A stretch of DNA of 64,000 nucleotides from assembly GCA_002405475.1 (NCBI GenBank), contig DHLX01000008.1, forward strand, positions 1-64,000, in the 5' to 3' direction. The position numbers and the translations under genes are program-made. Shown here in pieces: positions 34,839 to 43,452 of the stretch. Position 1 is the first letter of the stretch. The number at the start of each line of letters is the position of its first letter. The stretch comes from Burkholderiales bacterium UBA4657 (lineage in GTDB: Bacteria; Pseudomonadota; Gammaproteobacteria; Burkholderiales; Burkholderiaceae_E). The notes beneath the pieces were generated by a model. It was not told where the DNA came from, made no database searches, and saw only the letters and a program-made list of their open reading frames with translations.

Positions 34839-36107
34839 TTACAAAAACGCAAATTTCACCCCGGGCGTCTTTCCGGTCATGAGGTCGGCCAAAGCCGCGC
34901 CCGAGCCTACCCCCATGGTCCAGCCCAGGGTGCCGTGGCCGGTATTGAGGTAGAGGTTGTCGAGGCGGGTTTTGCCGATTAAAGGCAGGTTCGATGGTGT
35001 CGCCGGGCGCAAGCCGGCCCAGTATTGCGGACGTTCATAATCGCAAGCGCCCGGAAACAAGGCCTGGGCACGACGGGTCAAGGCGGCACAACGTATCGGG
35101 TTCAGTTCGCGTGAATAGCCGTTCAGTTCGGCCGTGCCGGCAACTCGCAGGCGCTTGCCCAGACGCGAAAAGACAATTTTGTATTCATCATCGGTCAGAC
35201 TGACGCTAGGGGCAGCATCGGGCTGCACAATGTCGAACGTGGCGGAATACCCCTTGGCCGGGTAGATCAAGGCGTTGACGCCCAGCGGTGCTACCAGGTC
35301 GGTGCTATAACTGCCCAGTGCCACGACATAGGCATCGGCTTGTAATTGTTGATAGTGCCCATCAGACCCAATGACTTCGACACTTTGCACGCGCCGTGGG
35401 CTGGCCAGATTTCTTGGCTGCGGCACCAGACGCGACACCTGGGTCGAGTACAAAAAAGATACGCTGGCTTGTTCTGCCTGTTGCGCCAGCGACTGGGTAA
35501 ATTTGAAAATGTCGCCTGACTCGTCTTCGGCGGTATAGTCGCCACCGACGATTTGCGCGCGAATGGAGTGCAGCGCGGGTTCTATCTGCAATACTTCTGC
35601 GCTTGAAATACTGCGCCGGTTGCAGCCAAACTCGCGCATCAGGGCGGCGGCTTCCTGTGAATGTTTGAATTCCTCAAGGTCGAGGTAAAAATGCAGGATG
35701 CCGCGGGTCAACTGGTCGTACTCAATACCCAGTTGCTCGCGCAGTTGTTGCAATTGGGTGCGTGAATAGGTCGCGAGCGAGACGATGTTTTCGACGTTGT
35801 AGCGCACCCGTGCCGGCGTGCATTCGCGCAAAAACGCCAGCCCCCACAACCACTGGCGCAACTCGGGGCGCAGACGAAACAATAGCGGCGCATCTTCACG
35901 CCCGAGCCACTTCAGCAACAGGCGTGGGGCGCGCGGGTTGGCCCAGGGTTCGGCATGACTGACCGATATTTGCGCGCCGTTGGCAAAACTGGTTTCTAGC
36001 GCAGCTGCGGGCTGACGCTCGATGACGGTGACTTCGCAACCGGCCTGGCGCAAATACCAGGCAGTGCTGACTCCGATCACGCCGGCACCCAGAACAATCA
36101 CTCGCAT
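34839..36107 (-). CDS. dadA: D-amino acid dehydrogenase small subunit
   Basis: FAD-dependent oxidative deamination of D-amino acids (notably D-alanine), feeding electrons to the respiratory chain. The 422 residues begin with the dinucleotide-binding motif VLGAGVIGVSTAWYLRQAG and end with the DAO-family segment YLNTGHGTLGWTMGVGSG. No alanine racemase (dadX) gene is adjacent. It ends 45 bases upstream of tldD on the same strand. Confidence 0.93.
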   Translation of the reverse strand: MRVIVLGAGVIGVSTAWYLRQAGCEVTVIERQPAAALETSFANGAQISVSHAEPWANPRAPRLLLKWLGREDAPLLFRLRPELRQWLWGLAFLRECTPARVRYNVENIVSLATYSRTQLQQLREQLGIEYDQLTRGILHFYLDLEEFKHSQEAAALMREFGCNRRSISSAEVLQIEPALHSIRAQIVGGDYTAEDESGDIFKFTQSLAQQAEQASVSFLYSTQVSRLVPQPRNLASPRRVQSVEVIGSDGHYQQLQADAYVVALGSYSTDLVAPLGVNALIYPAKGYSATFDIVQPDAAPSVSLTDDEYKIVFSRLGKRLRVAGTAELNGYSRELNPIRCAALTRRAQALFPGACDYERPQYWAGLRPATPSNLPLIGKTRLDNLYLNTGHGTLGWTMGVGSGAALADLMTGKTPGVKFAFL

Positions 36108-36186
36108 ACTATCGCCCCATAGAAATAATATGTGTATACAGGCTGTATCATGCCTGCATTTTGTCGGTTCTTTTCTTGGTATTGAT

Positions 36187-36217
36187 GCAATTTTTCAACG
36201 AAAAAAATTGCTTTTTT
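36187..36217 (+). terminator. Orphan intrinsic-terminator-like hairpin
   Basis: GCAATTTTT (36187-36195) pairs with AAAAATTGC (36203-36211), followed on the plus strand by TTTTTTG and another T-run. Both flanking genes (slmA and dadA) are on the minus strand, so no plus-strand gene explains it. Minus-strand reading gives the stem but no T-tail. It could end a small RNA or be an AT-rich part of the dadA promoter region. Confidence 0.4.
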
Positions 36218-36252
36218 GTTTTTTTCTAATGAAAAATCCAGCGCGTACGGCG

Positions 36253-36870
36253 TTATTGCAGCAAAACCACGCCTTGCAGTTCCCAGCCTTCGGTCGGCAG
36301 CTTTTTCCAGCCACTTTTGGCAAAGCGCTGCCACTTGCCAGTGACAAAGCTCATGATCAGGTTGGCGCGCGCAGCGGCGTCAAAGTCTTGCGGGAAAGCT
36401 TGCTGGCTGACTGCAATACGTAGCGATTGTTTCAGTGCCAGTTCGACCCGGTCAAAAAACTGGTTCATGCGTTCCTGCAAGCGCTCATGCTCACCCACCA
36501 GTGCATCGCCTATCAAAACCCGGGTCATGCCCGGATTTTGCTCGGCAAAGCGCAACAGCATGGCGCTGGTGGCGTGCGCCTGTTTCAGGCCACTGTCCTG
36601 CTCGGCACAAATCTGGTTGATGAGGGTGAAGACCGAAGTTTCAATAAACTCGATCAGGCCTTCAAACATTTGCGCCTTGCTGGCGAAATGACGGTAGAGC
36701 GCCGCTTCTGACACCTGCAATTGCGCCGCCAGCGCCGCCGTGGTAATTTTTTCGCCTTTGGGGTGCTGCAACATGGCCGCCAGCGCCTGCAGGATCAGGA
36801 CACGCCGCTCACCCGGTTTACTCTGTGCGCGTTTACGGCTAGGGTCGTGCTGCACGTCCTGGTCTGCCAT
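36253..36870 (-). CDS. slmA: SlmA-type TetR-family nucleoid occlusion factor
   Basis: 205-residue TetR-fold DNA-binding protein. The helix-turn-helix TTAALAAQLQVSEAALYRHFASK lies in the first third, followed by the SlmA ligand/FtsZ-contact region (FAEQNPGMTRVLIGDALVGE in shape). In gammaproteobacteria SlmA blocks FtsZ assembly over the nucleoid; family assignment is good, the same function here is inferred. The nucleotidase gene lies 27 bases upstream on the same strand. Confidence 0.88.
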   Translation of the reverse strand: MADQDVQHDPSRKRAQSKPGERRVLILQALAAMLQHPKGEKITTAALAAQLQVSEAALYRHFASKAQMFEGLIEFIETSVFTLINQICAEQDSGLKQAHATSAMLLRFAEQNPGMTRVLIGDALVGEHERLQERMNQFFDRVELALKQSLRIAVSQQAFPQDFDAAARANLIMSFVTGKWQRFAKSGWKKLPTEGWELQGVVLLQ

Positions 36871-36897
36871 CTTGATCCCCCGGTCAGTTGCTATCGT

Positions 36898-37566
36898 TCA
36901 AAGCAGGCGAGCGATTGCCCGCGGTAATTGTGTAACGGATTGTACTTTCATGTCGACCCCCTGTGGGCAGCCCACGGTCTTTTTTGTGGCGTGCCCCCAA
37001 CCTGTAACCCAGATAGTACGTAAACCGAGACTTTTGGCACTTTTCAGATTCACTACAGTATCTTCAACCAGCAGGCACTGGTGTGGTTTTAACTTTTCCC
37101 GCGCCAAGACATGCGCCAGCATGGTACGTGAAGGTTTGGGTAAAAAGCGGCCTCGAACCTGCATGTGTTCAATGGCATAGCAGGCATGAAAGTGGGTCTG
37201 TAACCCAAGATGAAACAGCACCTGCCGCGCATAGCGTTCAGGCGCGTTGGTCAGTAATATCTTGCGCCCCGGCAAACGGCGCAACGCCCAGGCCAGGCCG
37301 CGCTCCGCTTCTATCATGGCGGCCAGATTGTCGAATTCATGCGTGGCACGCAAGAAATGATGTGCCTCGATGTCATGGTGCCGCACCAGACCCAGCAGAG
37401 TGGCGCCGTACTGATGCCAATATTTGATTCGAAGCTCGCTGGCCTGCTGTTCGCTGGTCTGCAGGGTGTGCGCCATGTAGCGCGTCATCAGGCGGTTGAT
37501 GTGTGGAAAAATAGCCGCACTGGCGTTGTGCAGGGTATTATCCAGATCGAATAACCAGGTGGTCAT
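36898..37566 (-). CDS. HAD-family pyrimidine 5'-nucleotidase
   Basis: 222-residue haloacid dehalogenase-fold hydrolase. The catalytic motif FDLDNTLH supplies nucleophile D7 and acid D9, and later motifs (LLTNAPERYARQVL, LVEDTVVNL) complete the active site. Related proteins dephosphorylate pyrimidine nucleotides. In related genomes this gene sits between argB and slmA; here a flavin reductase gene on the other strand separates it from argB. Confidence 0.88.
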   Translation of the reverse strand: MTTWLFDLDNTLHNASAAIFPHINRLMTRYMAHTLQTSEQQASELRIKYWHQYGATLLGLVRHHDIEAHHFLRATHEFDNLAAMIEAERGLAWALRRLPGRKILLTNAPERYARQVLFHLGLQTHFHACYAIEHMQVRGRFLPKPSRTMLAHVLAREKLKPHQCLLVEDTVVNLKSAKSLGLRTIWVTGWGHATKKTVGCPQGVDMKVQSVTQLPRAIARLL

Positions 37567-37603
37567 GGCTTAGCTTTAATAACAAGACAGGCATAATGAT
37601 GCC

Positions 37604-38095
37604 ATGCGTACCCCTCATTTCGATTCGGCCCGCCTGCGTCAGGCTCTGGGACAATTTGCCACTGGCATTACAGTGATTGCCACGCGCGATGAACACGAGC
37701 ATTTCATCGGTCTCACTGTCAATTCGTTTAATTCGGTATCGCTGGAGCCGCCGCTGATTCTGTGGAGCCTGTCAAAACGCTCACGCTATCTGGCGACTTT
37801 CCGTCAGTGCTCCCATTACAGCATTAGCGTGCTGGCGGCGCATCAGCAGGACATTTCTCAGCGCTTTTCGACCCGCCATGCCGACCGTTTTCAACAGGTG
37901 GAGCACCACGTCACCGAGTTGGGTCTGCCGCTGATTAACGACGCCTGCGCGCATTTTGAATGCCGCAACCGGCATCAGTACGACGAAGGCGACCATGTCA
38001 TTTTTATCGGTCTGGTCGAACACTGTTCGGCTCAGGGCGGTGAGCCGCTGCTCTACTTCAACAGCGGCTATGCGCGTTTGCTCAGTGCAACTTGA
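37604..38095 (+). CDS. Flavin reductase family protein
   Basis: 163-residue FMN-binding split-barrel protein of the flavin reductase (DIM6/NTAB, HpaC-like) group. LRQALGQFATGITVIAT and TVNSFNSVSLEPPLILWSL (in the first 60 residues) are the family signatures. It probably reduces FMN with NAD(P)H for a partner monooxygenase, but no monooxygenase is nearby. It is inserted, on the opposite strand, between argB and the nucleotidase, ending one base from the argB stop. Confidence 0.9.
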   Translation: MRTPHFDSARLRQALGQFATGITVIATRDEHEHFIGLTVNSFNSVSLEPPLILWSLSKRSRYLATFRQCSHYSISVLAAHQQDISQRFSTRHADRFQQVEHHVTELGLPLINDACAHFECRNRHQYDEGDHVIFIGLVEHCSAQGGEPLLYFNSGYARLLSAT

Positions 38096-38096
38096 C

Positions 38097-39005
38097 TCAG
38101 TGCGACTTGATCATGGTGCCTACGCCCTGCTCGGTCAAAATTTCCAGCAGCAGGCAATGCGCCACCCGGCCATCAATAACGTGTACGCTATTGACGCCAG
38201 CCTTGGCAGCATCCAGCGCGCCTGCAATTTTCGGCAACATGCCGCCGGAAATGGTGCCATCGGCAAATAATTCATCTATACGCTTGGCGGTCAGTTTGGT
38301 CAGCAACTGGCCGTTTTTATCCAGCACGCCGGGGGTGTTGGTCAGTAACACCAGTTTCTCGGCTTTCAGCACTTCGGCCAGCTTGCCCGCAACCAGGTCG
38401 GCATTGATGTTGTAGCTTTCGTTTTCTTCGCCAAAACCAATCGGTGACACAACAGGAATAAATTGATCGTCTTGCAGTGCCTTGACGACTGCCGGATCTA
38501 TTTGCACGATTTCCCCCACCTGCCCGACATCAATCGTTTTGCTGGCATCATTCTTGTCCGGCATTAGCAGTTTGCGCGCGCGAATTAACCCGCCGTCACG
38601 TCCGGTCAGACCCACGGCCTTGCCGCCGTGATGGTTGATAAAGCCGACAATATCCTGCTGTACTTCGCCGCCCAAGACCCACTCGACCACTTCCATGGTC
38701 TCGGCATCGGTAACACGCATGCCCTGGATGAATTCGCCTTTTTTACCAATTTTTGCCAGCGCCTCGTCAATTTGCGGGCCGCCGCCATGCACCACCACCG
38801 GGTTCATGCCAACCAGTTTGAGCAAAACAACATCGCGCGCAAAGGCTTCCTGCAGGGCCGGCTCTGTCATGGCATTGCCGCCATACTTGATGACAATGGT
38901 CTTGCCATGAAAACGGCGTATGAATGGTAAAGCCTCGGCCAGCACATCAGCTTTGAGGCTGGCGGGTACGGTAGCAAGGTTCAGGTTGGGTTCGGTTGCG
39001 GTCAT
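38097..39005 (-). CDS. argB: Acetylglutamate kinase
   Basis: Phosphorylates N-acetylglutamate in arginine biosynthesis. The 302 residues have the amino acid kinase signatures VIKYGGNAM, VVHGGGPQI and NINADLVAGKLAEVL. Length is near the family's 295-300. It is divergent from the phoR-like gene with an 88-base gap. Confidence 0.96.
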   Translation of the reverse strand: MTATEPNLNLATVPASLKADVLAEALPFIRRFHGKTIVIKYGGNAMTEPALQEAFARDVVLLKLVGMNPVVVHGGGPQIDEALAKIGKKGEFIQGMRVTDAETMEVVEWVLGGEVQQDIVGFINHHGGKAVGLTGRDGGLIRARKLLMPDKNDASKTIDVGQVGEIVQIDPAVVKALQDDQFIPVVSPIGFGEENESYNINADLVAGKLAEVLKAEKLVLLTNTPGVLDKNGQLLTKLTAKRIDELFADGTISGGMLPKIAGALDAAKAGVNSVHVIDGRVAHCLLLEILTEQGVGTMIKSH

Positions 39006-39093
39006 GGGCGCTGAATTCTCACATCAGACTGGTTTCAAAATTCTATTGTAGCCCGTCAAGCAAAAAAACTTCGTCGATGTCATAATCCACGCG

Positions 39094-40407
39094 GTGTCGC
39101 GCTCATCCATTTTTTTCAAATTCATTCTATTTACCAGTTTCATCGGACTTCTGGTCTGGGTGACGGGGCCGGTTGTCGGTTTGAGTACCGGTTTCTTCAT
39201 CACTCTGCTGGCCTGGTGGTATAGCAACCTGAAACTACTGGCACTGCACCGCTGGCTGTCGCACGTGCCTGGAGCGCATGTGCCCAGCGGCTCGGGTTTG
39301 TGGGACGAAGTATTCTCTTTACTGTACCGACAGCAAAAATCTCAGTCGCATCAGGTTCAAACCCTGACCCATGCGCTGGTCACATTCCGCCGCGCAGCCC
39401 AGGCCATGCCCGATGGTGTGATTACCCTGTCTTCAGATAACCATATTTTGTGGTGCAATGAAACCGCAGCACGTATGTTTGGTTTTGATTTGTCGGTCGA
39501 TGCCGGACGGAATATTGCCAACCTGGTGCGCGCGCCGGAGTTCCAGGATTATTTGCAAAGTGAGGACTGGGCCAAAACCGTGACGGTGCGTATGCTGCGT
39601 ACCGAACCGAAATGCTATGCCATCCGCCTGGTGCAATACGGTGAAGGTGAGCGCCTGATGCTGGTACGCGATGTGACTCAGCTGGAACGGCTGGAAACCA
39701 TGCGCCGCGATTTTGTGGCCAATGTTTCACACGAACTGAAAACACCCCTGACGGTACTGTCAGGTTTTCTGGAAACGATACAGACTTACCACGATCTGCC
39801 CACAACGCAAAGAGCACATTTTTTTGATCTGATGAACGAACAGGCCAGCCGTATGAAACGCCTGGTTGAAGATCTGCTCACCCTGTCGGCGCTCGAGTCT
39901 GGAGATAAGGCCCCGCTGGATACTGTAGTAGTGCTTGATCCATTATTTGAACGTCTGAAGAATGCTGCGCAGCTTCTAAGCCAGGGCAAGCATCAGATTC
40001 GCTGGAGCCTGGAGCCTGGTATTCAATTGCTGGGGGCAGAGACCGAACTGGCCAGCGCTTTTGAAAACCTGATTTCCAATGCGATACGCTATACGCCAGA
40101 GGGCGGAGAAATAGAGGTCAAATTCCTGTTGCTGCCGAATGAGCATGAGCCTCGGGAGGCGCAGTTCATTGTGCATGACACGGGTATCGGCATAGAGGCG
40201 CAACATATTCCGCGCCTGACTGAACGTTTTTATCGGGTCGATCGCAGTCGTTCACGCGAATCTGGCGGTACCGGTCTCGGACTGGCGATTGTCAAGCATG
40301 TATTGACGCGGCACGATGGCAACCTGGCCATTGAAAGTAGCTATGGTCGTGGCACTACCATGACGGCAATATTGCCTGCTCGCCGCGTTGTACTTACAAC
40401 AACTTGA
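39094..40407 (+). CDS. phoR: PhoR-type sensor histidine kinase
   Basis: Membrane sensor kinase of 437 residues: two hydrophobic segments in the first 50 residues, a PhoR-type linker, a PAS domain (about 105-195), the phospho-acceptor H213 in VSHELKTPLT, and an ATPase domain with the N box NLISNAIRY and G boxes DTGIGIEAQHIPRL and GGTGLGLAIV. This layout matches PhoR, the phosphate-starvation kinase. It starts with GTG. No phoB, phoU or ppx is adjacent, so the partner is elsewhere. Its last 14 bases overlap the convergent 566-residue gene. Confidence 0.87.
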   Translation: MSRSSIFFKFILFTSFIGLLVWVTGPVVGLSTGFFITLLAWWYSNLKLLALHRWLSHVPGAHVPSGSGLWDEVFSLLYRQQKSQSHQVQTLTHALVTFRRAAQAMPDGVITLSSDNHILWCNETAARMFGFDLSVDAGRNIANLVRAPEFQDYLQSEDWAKTVTVRMLRTEPKCYAIRLVQYGEGERLMLVRDVTQLERLETMRRDFVANVSHELKTPLTVLSGFLETIQTYHDLPTTQRAHFFDLMNEQASRMKRLVEDLLTLSALESGDKAPLDTVVVLDPLFERLKNAAQLLSQGKHQIRWSLEPGIQLLGAETELASAFENLISNAIRYTPEGGEIEVKFLLLPNEHEPREAQFIVHDTGIGIEAQHIPRLTERFYRVDRSRSRESGGTGLGLAIVKHVLTRHDGNLAIESSYGRGTTMTAILPARRVVLTTT

Positions 40408-42094
40408 AACTGACCTGGTCAAAGTCGTAACCACGGAATAACTGCGGCCCAATTTGTACCCGATAAAGCGAACCGTCAAACAGCATATCGGTAATAGTTC
40501 CCGGTGGGTAGTGGGCCAGCGGCAGAATCAGACTGGACTGTTCAAGGTCGAGTTGGTGCAAGCCTGAGCCACCCTGACCGCCACTGTTGGGCATCACACC
40601 AAGCAAAAAAGCATCCTCAAAACTGCCGCTGCCAGGCTTGATGCTGAGAAGCCTGGGGATGCCGTTGAGTAAACGTAGGGTGATTTGTTGTAACTGCTGC
40701 TCTGATGCCTCAAGCGGAATAGTTTGTTGCAAGCTGTCAATGTAGGCCAGATACAGCCTACGACCGTCTGAATCAGGGTCGGTAGAAATAAAACACAGCT
40801 GTTCGAGTTGTAGCCTGGGATGGCGCGCTAAACGAACGCACTTCAAACCCGTAGCATTTTCGCCTTTAGTCTGCCAGGATTCTGCCGCTTGCACCAGCAA
40901 ACGTAAACGCTGCAAGGACGGATCTTCCTTGTTCATATTGACGCTGGAGGCATGGTCAGTGTCGTAACGACGGTAATGGTACAAGCTGCTTCCGTGTGTA
41001 GCATTAGGGTCAAAAATGGCAGCAGGTTTTGACATGGCTCCTGCCATAGCATGATACCCAGCCACGACACGAATATTTTCTGTCAGGGGTGCACGCCAGG
41101 CGGTTGCTGTACGAGCAGGTACTCCCCAGGCAATGAGCAAGTCCTGAATAGTTTGTGAGGTGGGTGCGGCAGAAAAACGTGTGTCAAGCCCCAAGGTGGG
41201 GCTGAAGGTATTCGAGGACAGTTCTGAACCTATCTTTTTGACTTCCTCTAGCAAGGCGCGAGTATCAAGCCTAACTGCCATTGCAGATGTTACTACCGAC
41301 GGCCAGGACGAGGGTTTGCTCTCCGCCCCCCCTTCCTCAATGCGGAATTTGACCTTCAGGACAAATCTGCGACATATCTTTCTGGCCAGTTCAAAGCTGG
41401 ATGACAGCAGGGATTCCGGACGCGTCAGACGTAAAAGCAGGATCACAATCAGTACCATACGTCCGCTGACCGGGTAATCTGGACTCATGGGGTCAAAAAC
41501 ACCCTCTTCGAGCATATCTGACTGTTTTGCCTGCTTGGCATACTGCAACAGCAACTCCCAATCAGCCTCAGGAATGGCGAGACGCAAACGGTAACAGTAC
41601 TCGAGATACAGAGCCTGTATGCTGATCATGCGTTGGGCAACCAGCAGTTTAGCCGAGACCGGTTTGACCTGGGATGAAAATGCAGCTAGGCGGTCACGTA
41701 ACATCGGGTCACTTCGAAAATCACCGGATGAATAGCGGTCAGCCACCTTGACCAGATCGGCAGGCGCAAGGCTGAACAGACAAGAGTAGCCATCGCGCAA
41801 GGCGTGCAACATATCGATTAATGGCCTGATTCGCTCGGCTTCATTTTCCGACATGGGAACGGCACGAAAAGCACAGGTTGAAACCAAACCAGTTGCAGCC
41901 CTGAGTAGTGGGAAGCGCAGAGTTTCGAGTATGCCTAGCTGAACATATACGGGTCGTGGCGCCGACACCAATTCCTGTAAAGCAGGCAGCGCCTCAATGA
42001 TCATCTCTTGAGGTTCCCGCTCTTTCATCCGAGACAACCAGGCTAAGGCTTCCGCCGAGCTGGTCAGTGACACTGCCTGTACCGCAGACCCCAT
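40394..42094 (-). CDS. Uncharacterised 566-residue protein
   Basis: I do not recognise this family. The protein starts MGSAVQAVSLTSSAEALAWL, has no signal peptide and no convincing membrane helix beyond a short hydrophobic stretch (MVLIVILLLRL near 210). The first 300 residues look mostly helical; the C-terminal 100 residues look beta-rich and end in the aromatic pattern YDFDQVSFKLL. A middle section contains HYRRYDTDHASS and STDPDSDGRRLYLAY. Length, normal codon use and tight packing (27 bases from the HIT gene, overlapping phoR at the 3' end) indicate a real gene. Proximity to the pilus chemosensory cluster is suggestive only. Confidence 0.8.
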   Translation of the reverse strand: MGSAVQAVSLTSSAEALAWLSRMKEREPQEMIIEALPALQELVSAPRPVYVQLGILETLRFPLLRAATGLVSTCAFRAVPMSENEAERIRPLIDMLHALRDGYSCLFSLAPADLVKVADRYSSGDFRSDPMLRDRLAAFSSQVKPVSAKLLVAQRMISIQALYLEYCYRLRLAIPEADWELLLQYAKQAKQSDMLEEGVFDPMSPDYPVSGRMVLIVILLLRLTRPESLLSSSFELARKICRRFVLKVKFRIEEGGAESKPSSWPSVVTSAMAVRLDTRALLEEVKKIGSELSSNTFSPTLGLDTRFSAAPTSQTIQDLLIAWGVPARTATAWRAPLTENIRVVAGYHAMAGAMSKPAAIFDPNATHGSSLYHYRRYDTDHASSVNMNKEDPSLQRLRLLVQAAESWQTKGENATGLKCVRLARHPRLQLEQLCFISTDPDSDGRRLYLAYIDSLQQTIPLEASEQQLQQITLRLLNGIPRLLSIKPGSGSFEDAFLLGVMPNSGGQGGSGLHQLDLEQSSLILPLAHYPPGTITDMLFDGSLYRVQIGPQLFRGYDFDQVSFKLL

Positions 42095-42121
42095 ATCCTC
42101 ACCTCATTGCAGCTTCGAGTC

Positions 42122-42547
42122 CTATTTCAAATCGGCACATTCCTTGATAATCACTTGTCGCAACAGAACCAGTTGCTCCTTGGAACAAGTTAAATCTGGT
42201 GAGCGACATCTTGCGGCCCATATTGGAGCCGGAAAATGACTGTCTGTCTGCCAACGTGGAATGATATGCCAATGCAGGTGTGGTGTCACGTTTCCCAGGC
42301 TGGCTAGATTGATTTTTTGGGGTTGCAGTACCGCTCGCAGGCTTTTTTCGACCGCCCATACCGCAGCCATCATTTGCTGCCGTTGTTCAGCAGACAAATC
42401 GGTCATTTCGCGTACATGGCTATTCCAGATAACACGGCAAAAACCGGGAAAGTCTGGCTCGTCTGCCAGTACAACACGCCATTCAGTTCGTCGCACCAAT
42501 AGCTCGCCCCCCTCTTGCAGGCACAATTCACATTCTTTTGCTGACAT
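42122..42547 (-). CDS. HIT-family nucleotide hydrolase/transferase
   Basis: 141-residue histidine triad protein with the active-site motif HLHWHIIPRW and the N-terminal zinc-like ECELC cysteines. HIT proteins hydrolyse nucleotide phosphoramidates or dinucleotides. ATG 42547 (MSAKECELC) was chosen for the AGGAA site before it; a longer frame adds 11 unlikely residues. It heads a short minus-strand pair with the 566-residue gene. Confidence 0.87.
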   Translation of the reverse strand: MSAKECELCLQEGGELLVRRTEWRVVLADEPDFPGFCRVIWNSHVREMTDLSAEQRQQMMAAVWAVEKSLRAVLQPQKINLASLGNVTPHLHWHIIPRWQTDSHFPAPIWAARCRSPDLTCSKEQLVLLRQVIIKECADLK

Positions 42548-42585
42548 AAAATTCCTGGAATATTGGTCAATAGAAGGCACTTAAT

Positions 42586-43428
42586 ATGAATCTGTATCGC
42601 ATTCTAGGAGGAAATTTTCCCCGGCAGGGCGGTGACTGGGCGCTGGAAGTACCTGAGGTAGGCCGCTACAGCTGGGCTGACCTGCAGCAAGGCAGCGCCA
42701 TGCTGGCACACCTGCTGAATCAGAGTACATCCGGTTCGGGTGCTCGAGTACTTTGTCAGGTAGAAAAATCAGTGGAGGCGCTGATGCTGTACCTGGCCTG
42801 CCTGCGCGCCGGTCTGGTCTATGTTCCACTGAATACCGCCTAGCGCGACGCCGAGGTGGAATATTTTCTACGTGATACCGAACCGGAGGTCGTGATTGTC
42901 AGCCCGGAACGTTTTGGCCGTTTGAGCTCACTGGCATTTAGTGCCGGGGCTCGTCATGTTTATACCCTGAGCGATAAACGTACTGGTTCATTGCTCGAAC
43001 GCGCCGCCTGTCAGCCCAGAGATTTCAGTACGGTAGACCGAGCTGACAATGACTTGGCGGCTCTGCTTTATACCTCGGGCACAACCGGTCGCAGCAAAGG
43101 CCTGATCATCAGCGGTGGCTATAACGTCTACCCGAAAGAAATTGAGGATGAACTAAACGCTCTTGCCTGTATTGAAAAATCGGCCGTGATTGGTGTACCG
43201 CACCCTGACTTTGGCGAGGCCGTGGTGGCTATCGTCGTTGCGCGGCCTGGTTTTAGCGAACGCGAAGCGCTGAAGTCATTACGCCTGCGGCTGGCGAATT
43301 ACAAATGTCCGAAGCACATCATGACAGCTACAGCACTACCTCGTAATGCCATGGGGAAACTGCAAAAAAAATGCGCTACGGGAGCAATATGGAAAAATTT
43401 TTGCAAATGTCTGAGCCAGCCCCATTAA
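42586..43428 (+). pseudogene. Acyl-CoA synthetase (malonyl-CoA synthetase-like) pseudogene
   Basis: AMP-forming acyl-CoA ligase broken in three places, all in one original frame. First, TAG at 42841-42843 interrupts PLNTA-stop-RDAEVEYF, where relatives have tyrosine (PLNTAY), so one base change explains it. Second, the P-loop YTSGTTGRSKG is joined directly in frame to ISGGYNVYPKEIEDEL, removing roughly 200 residues of the catalytic core. Third, a run of eight A at 43364-43371 shifts the frame; with seven A the end would read QKNALREQYGKIFANV and stop at 43414, the usual family C-terminus. The gene cannot make an active enzyme. The C-terminal pattern resembles MatB-type malonyl-CoA synthetases. 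Confidence 0.9.
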
Positions 43429-43450
43429 TCATGGGGTCATCTGATTTTTT
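43420..43450 (+). terminator. Weak hairpin after the ligase pseudogene
   Basis: CCCCAT (43420-43425) pairs with ATGGGG (43431-43436); a T-rich tract follows eight bases later (43445-43450). The gap between stem and T-run makes it a weak terminator. It separates the pseudogene from the convergent hemL end. Confidence 0.35.
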
Positions 43451-43452
43451 CT

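Noticed and set aside
42856..43428. The second half of the acyl-CoA ligase as a stand-alone short gene
   Set aside because: It is in the same frame as the first half, begins inside the domain, lacks the catalytic core and ends in a frameshifted tail; pseudogene is the simpler reading.
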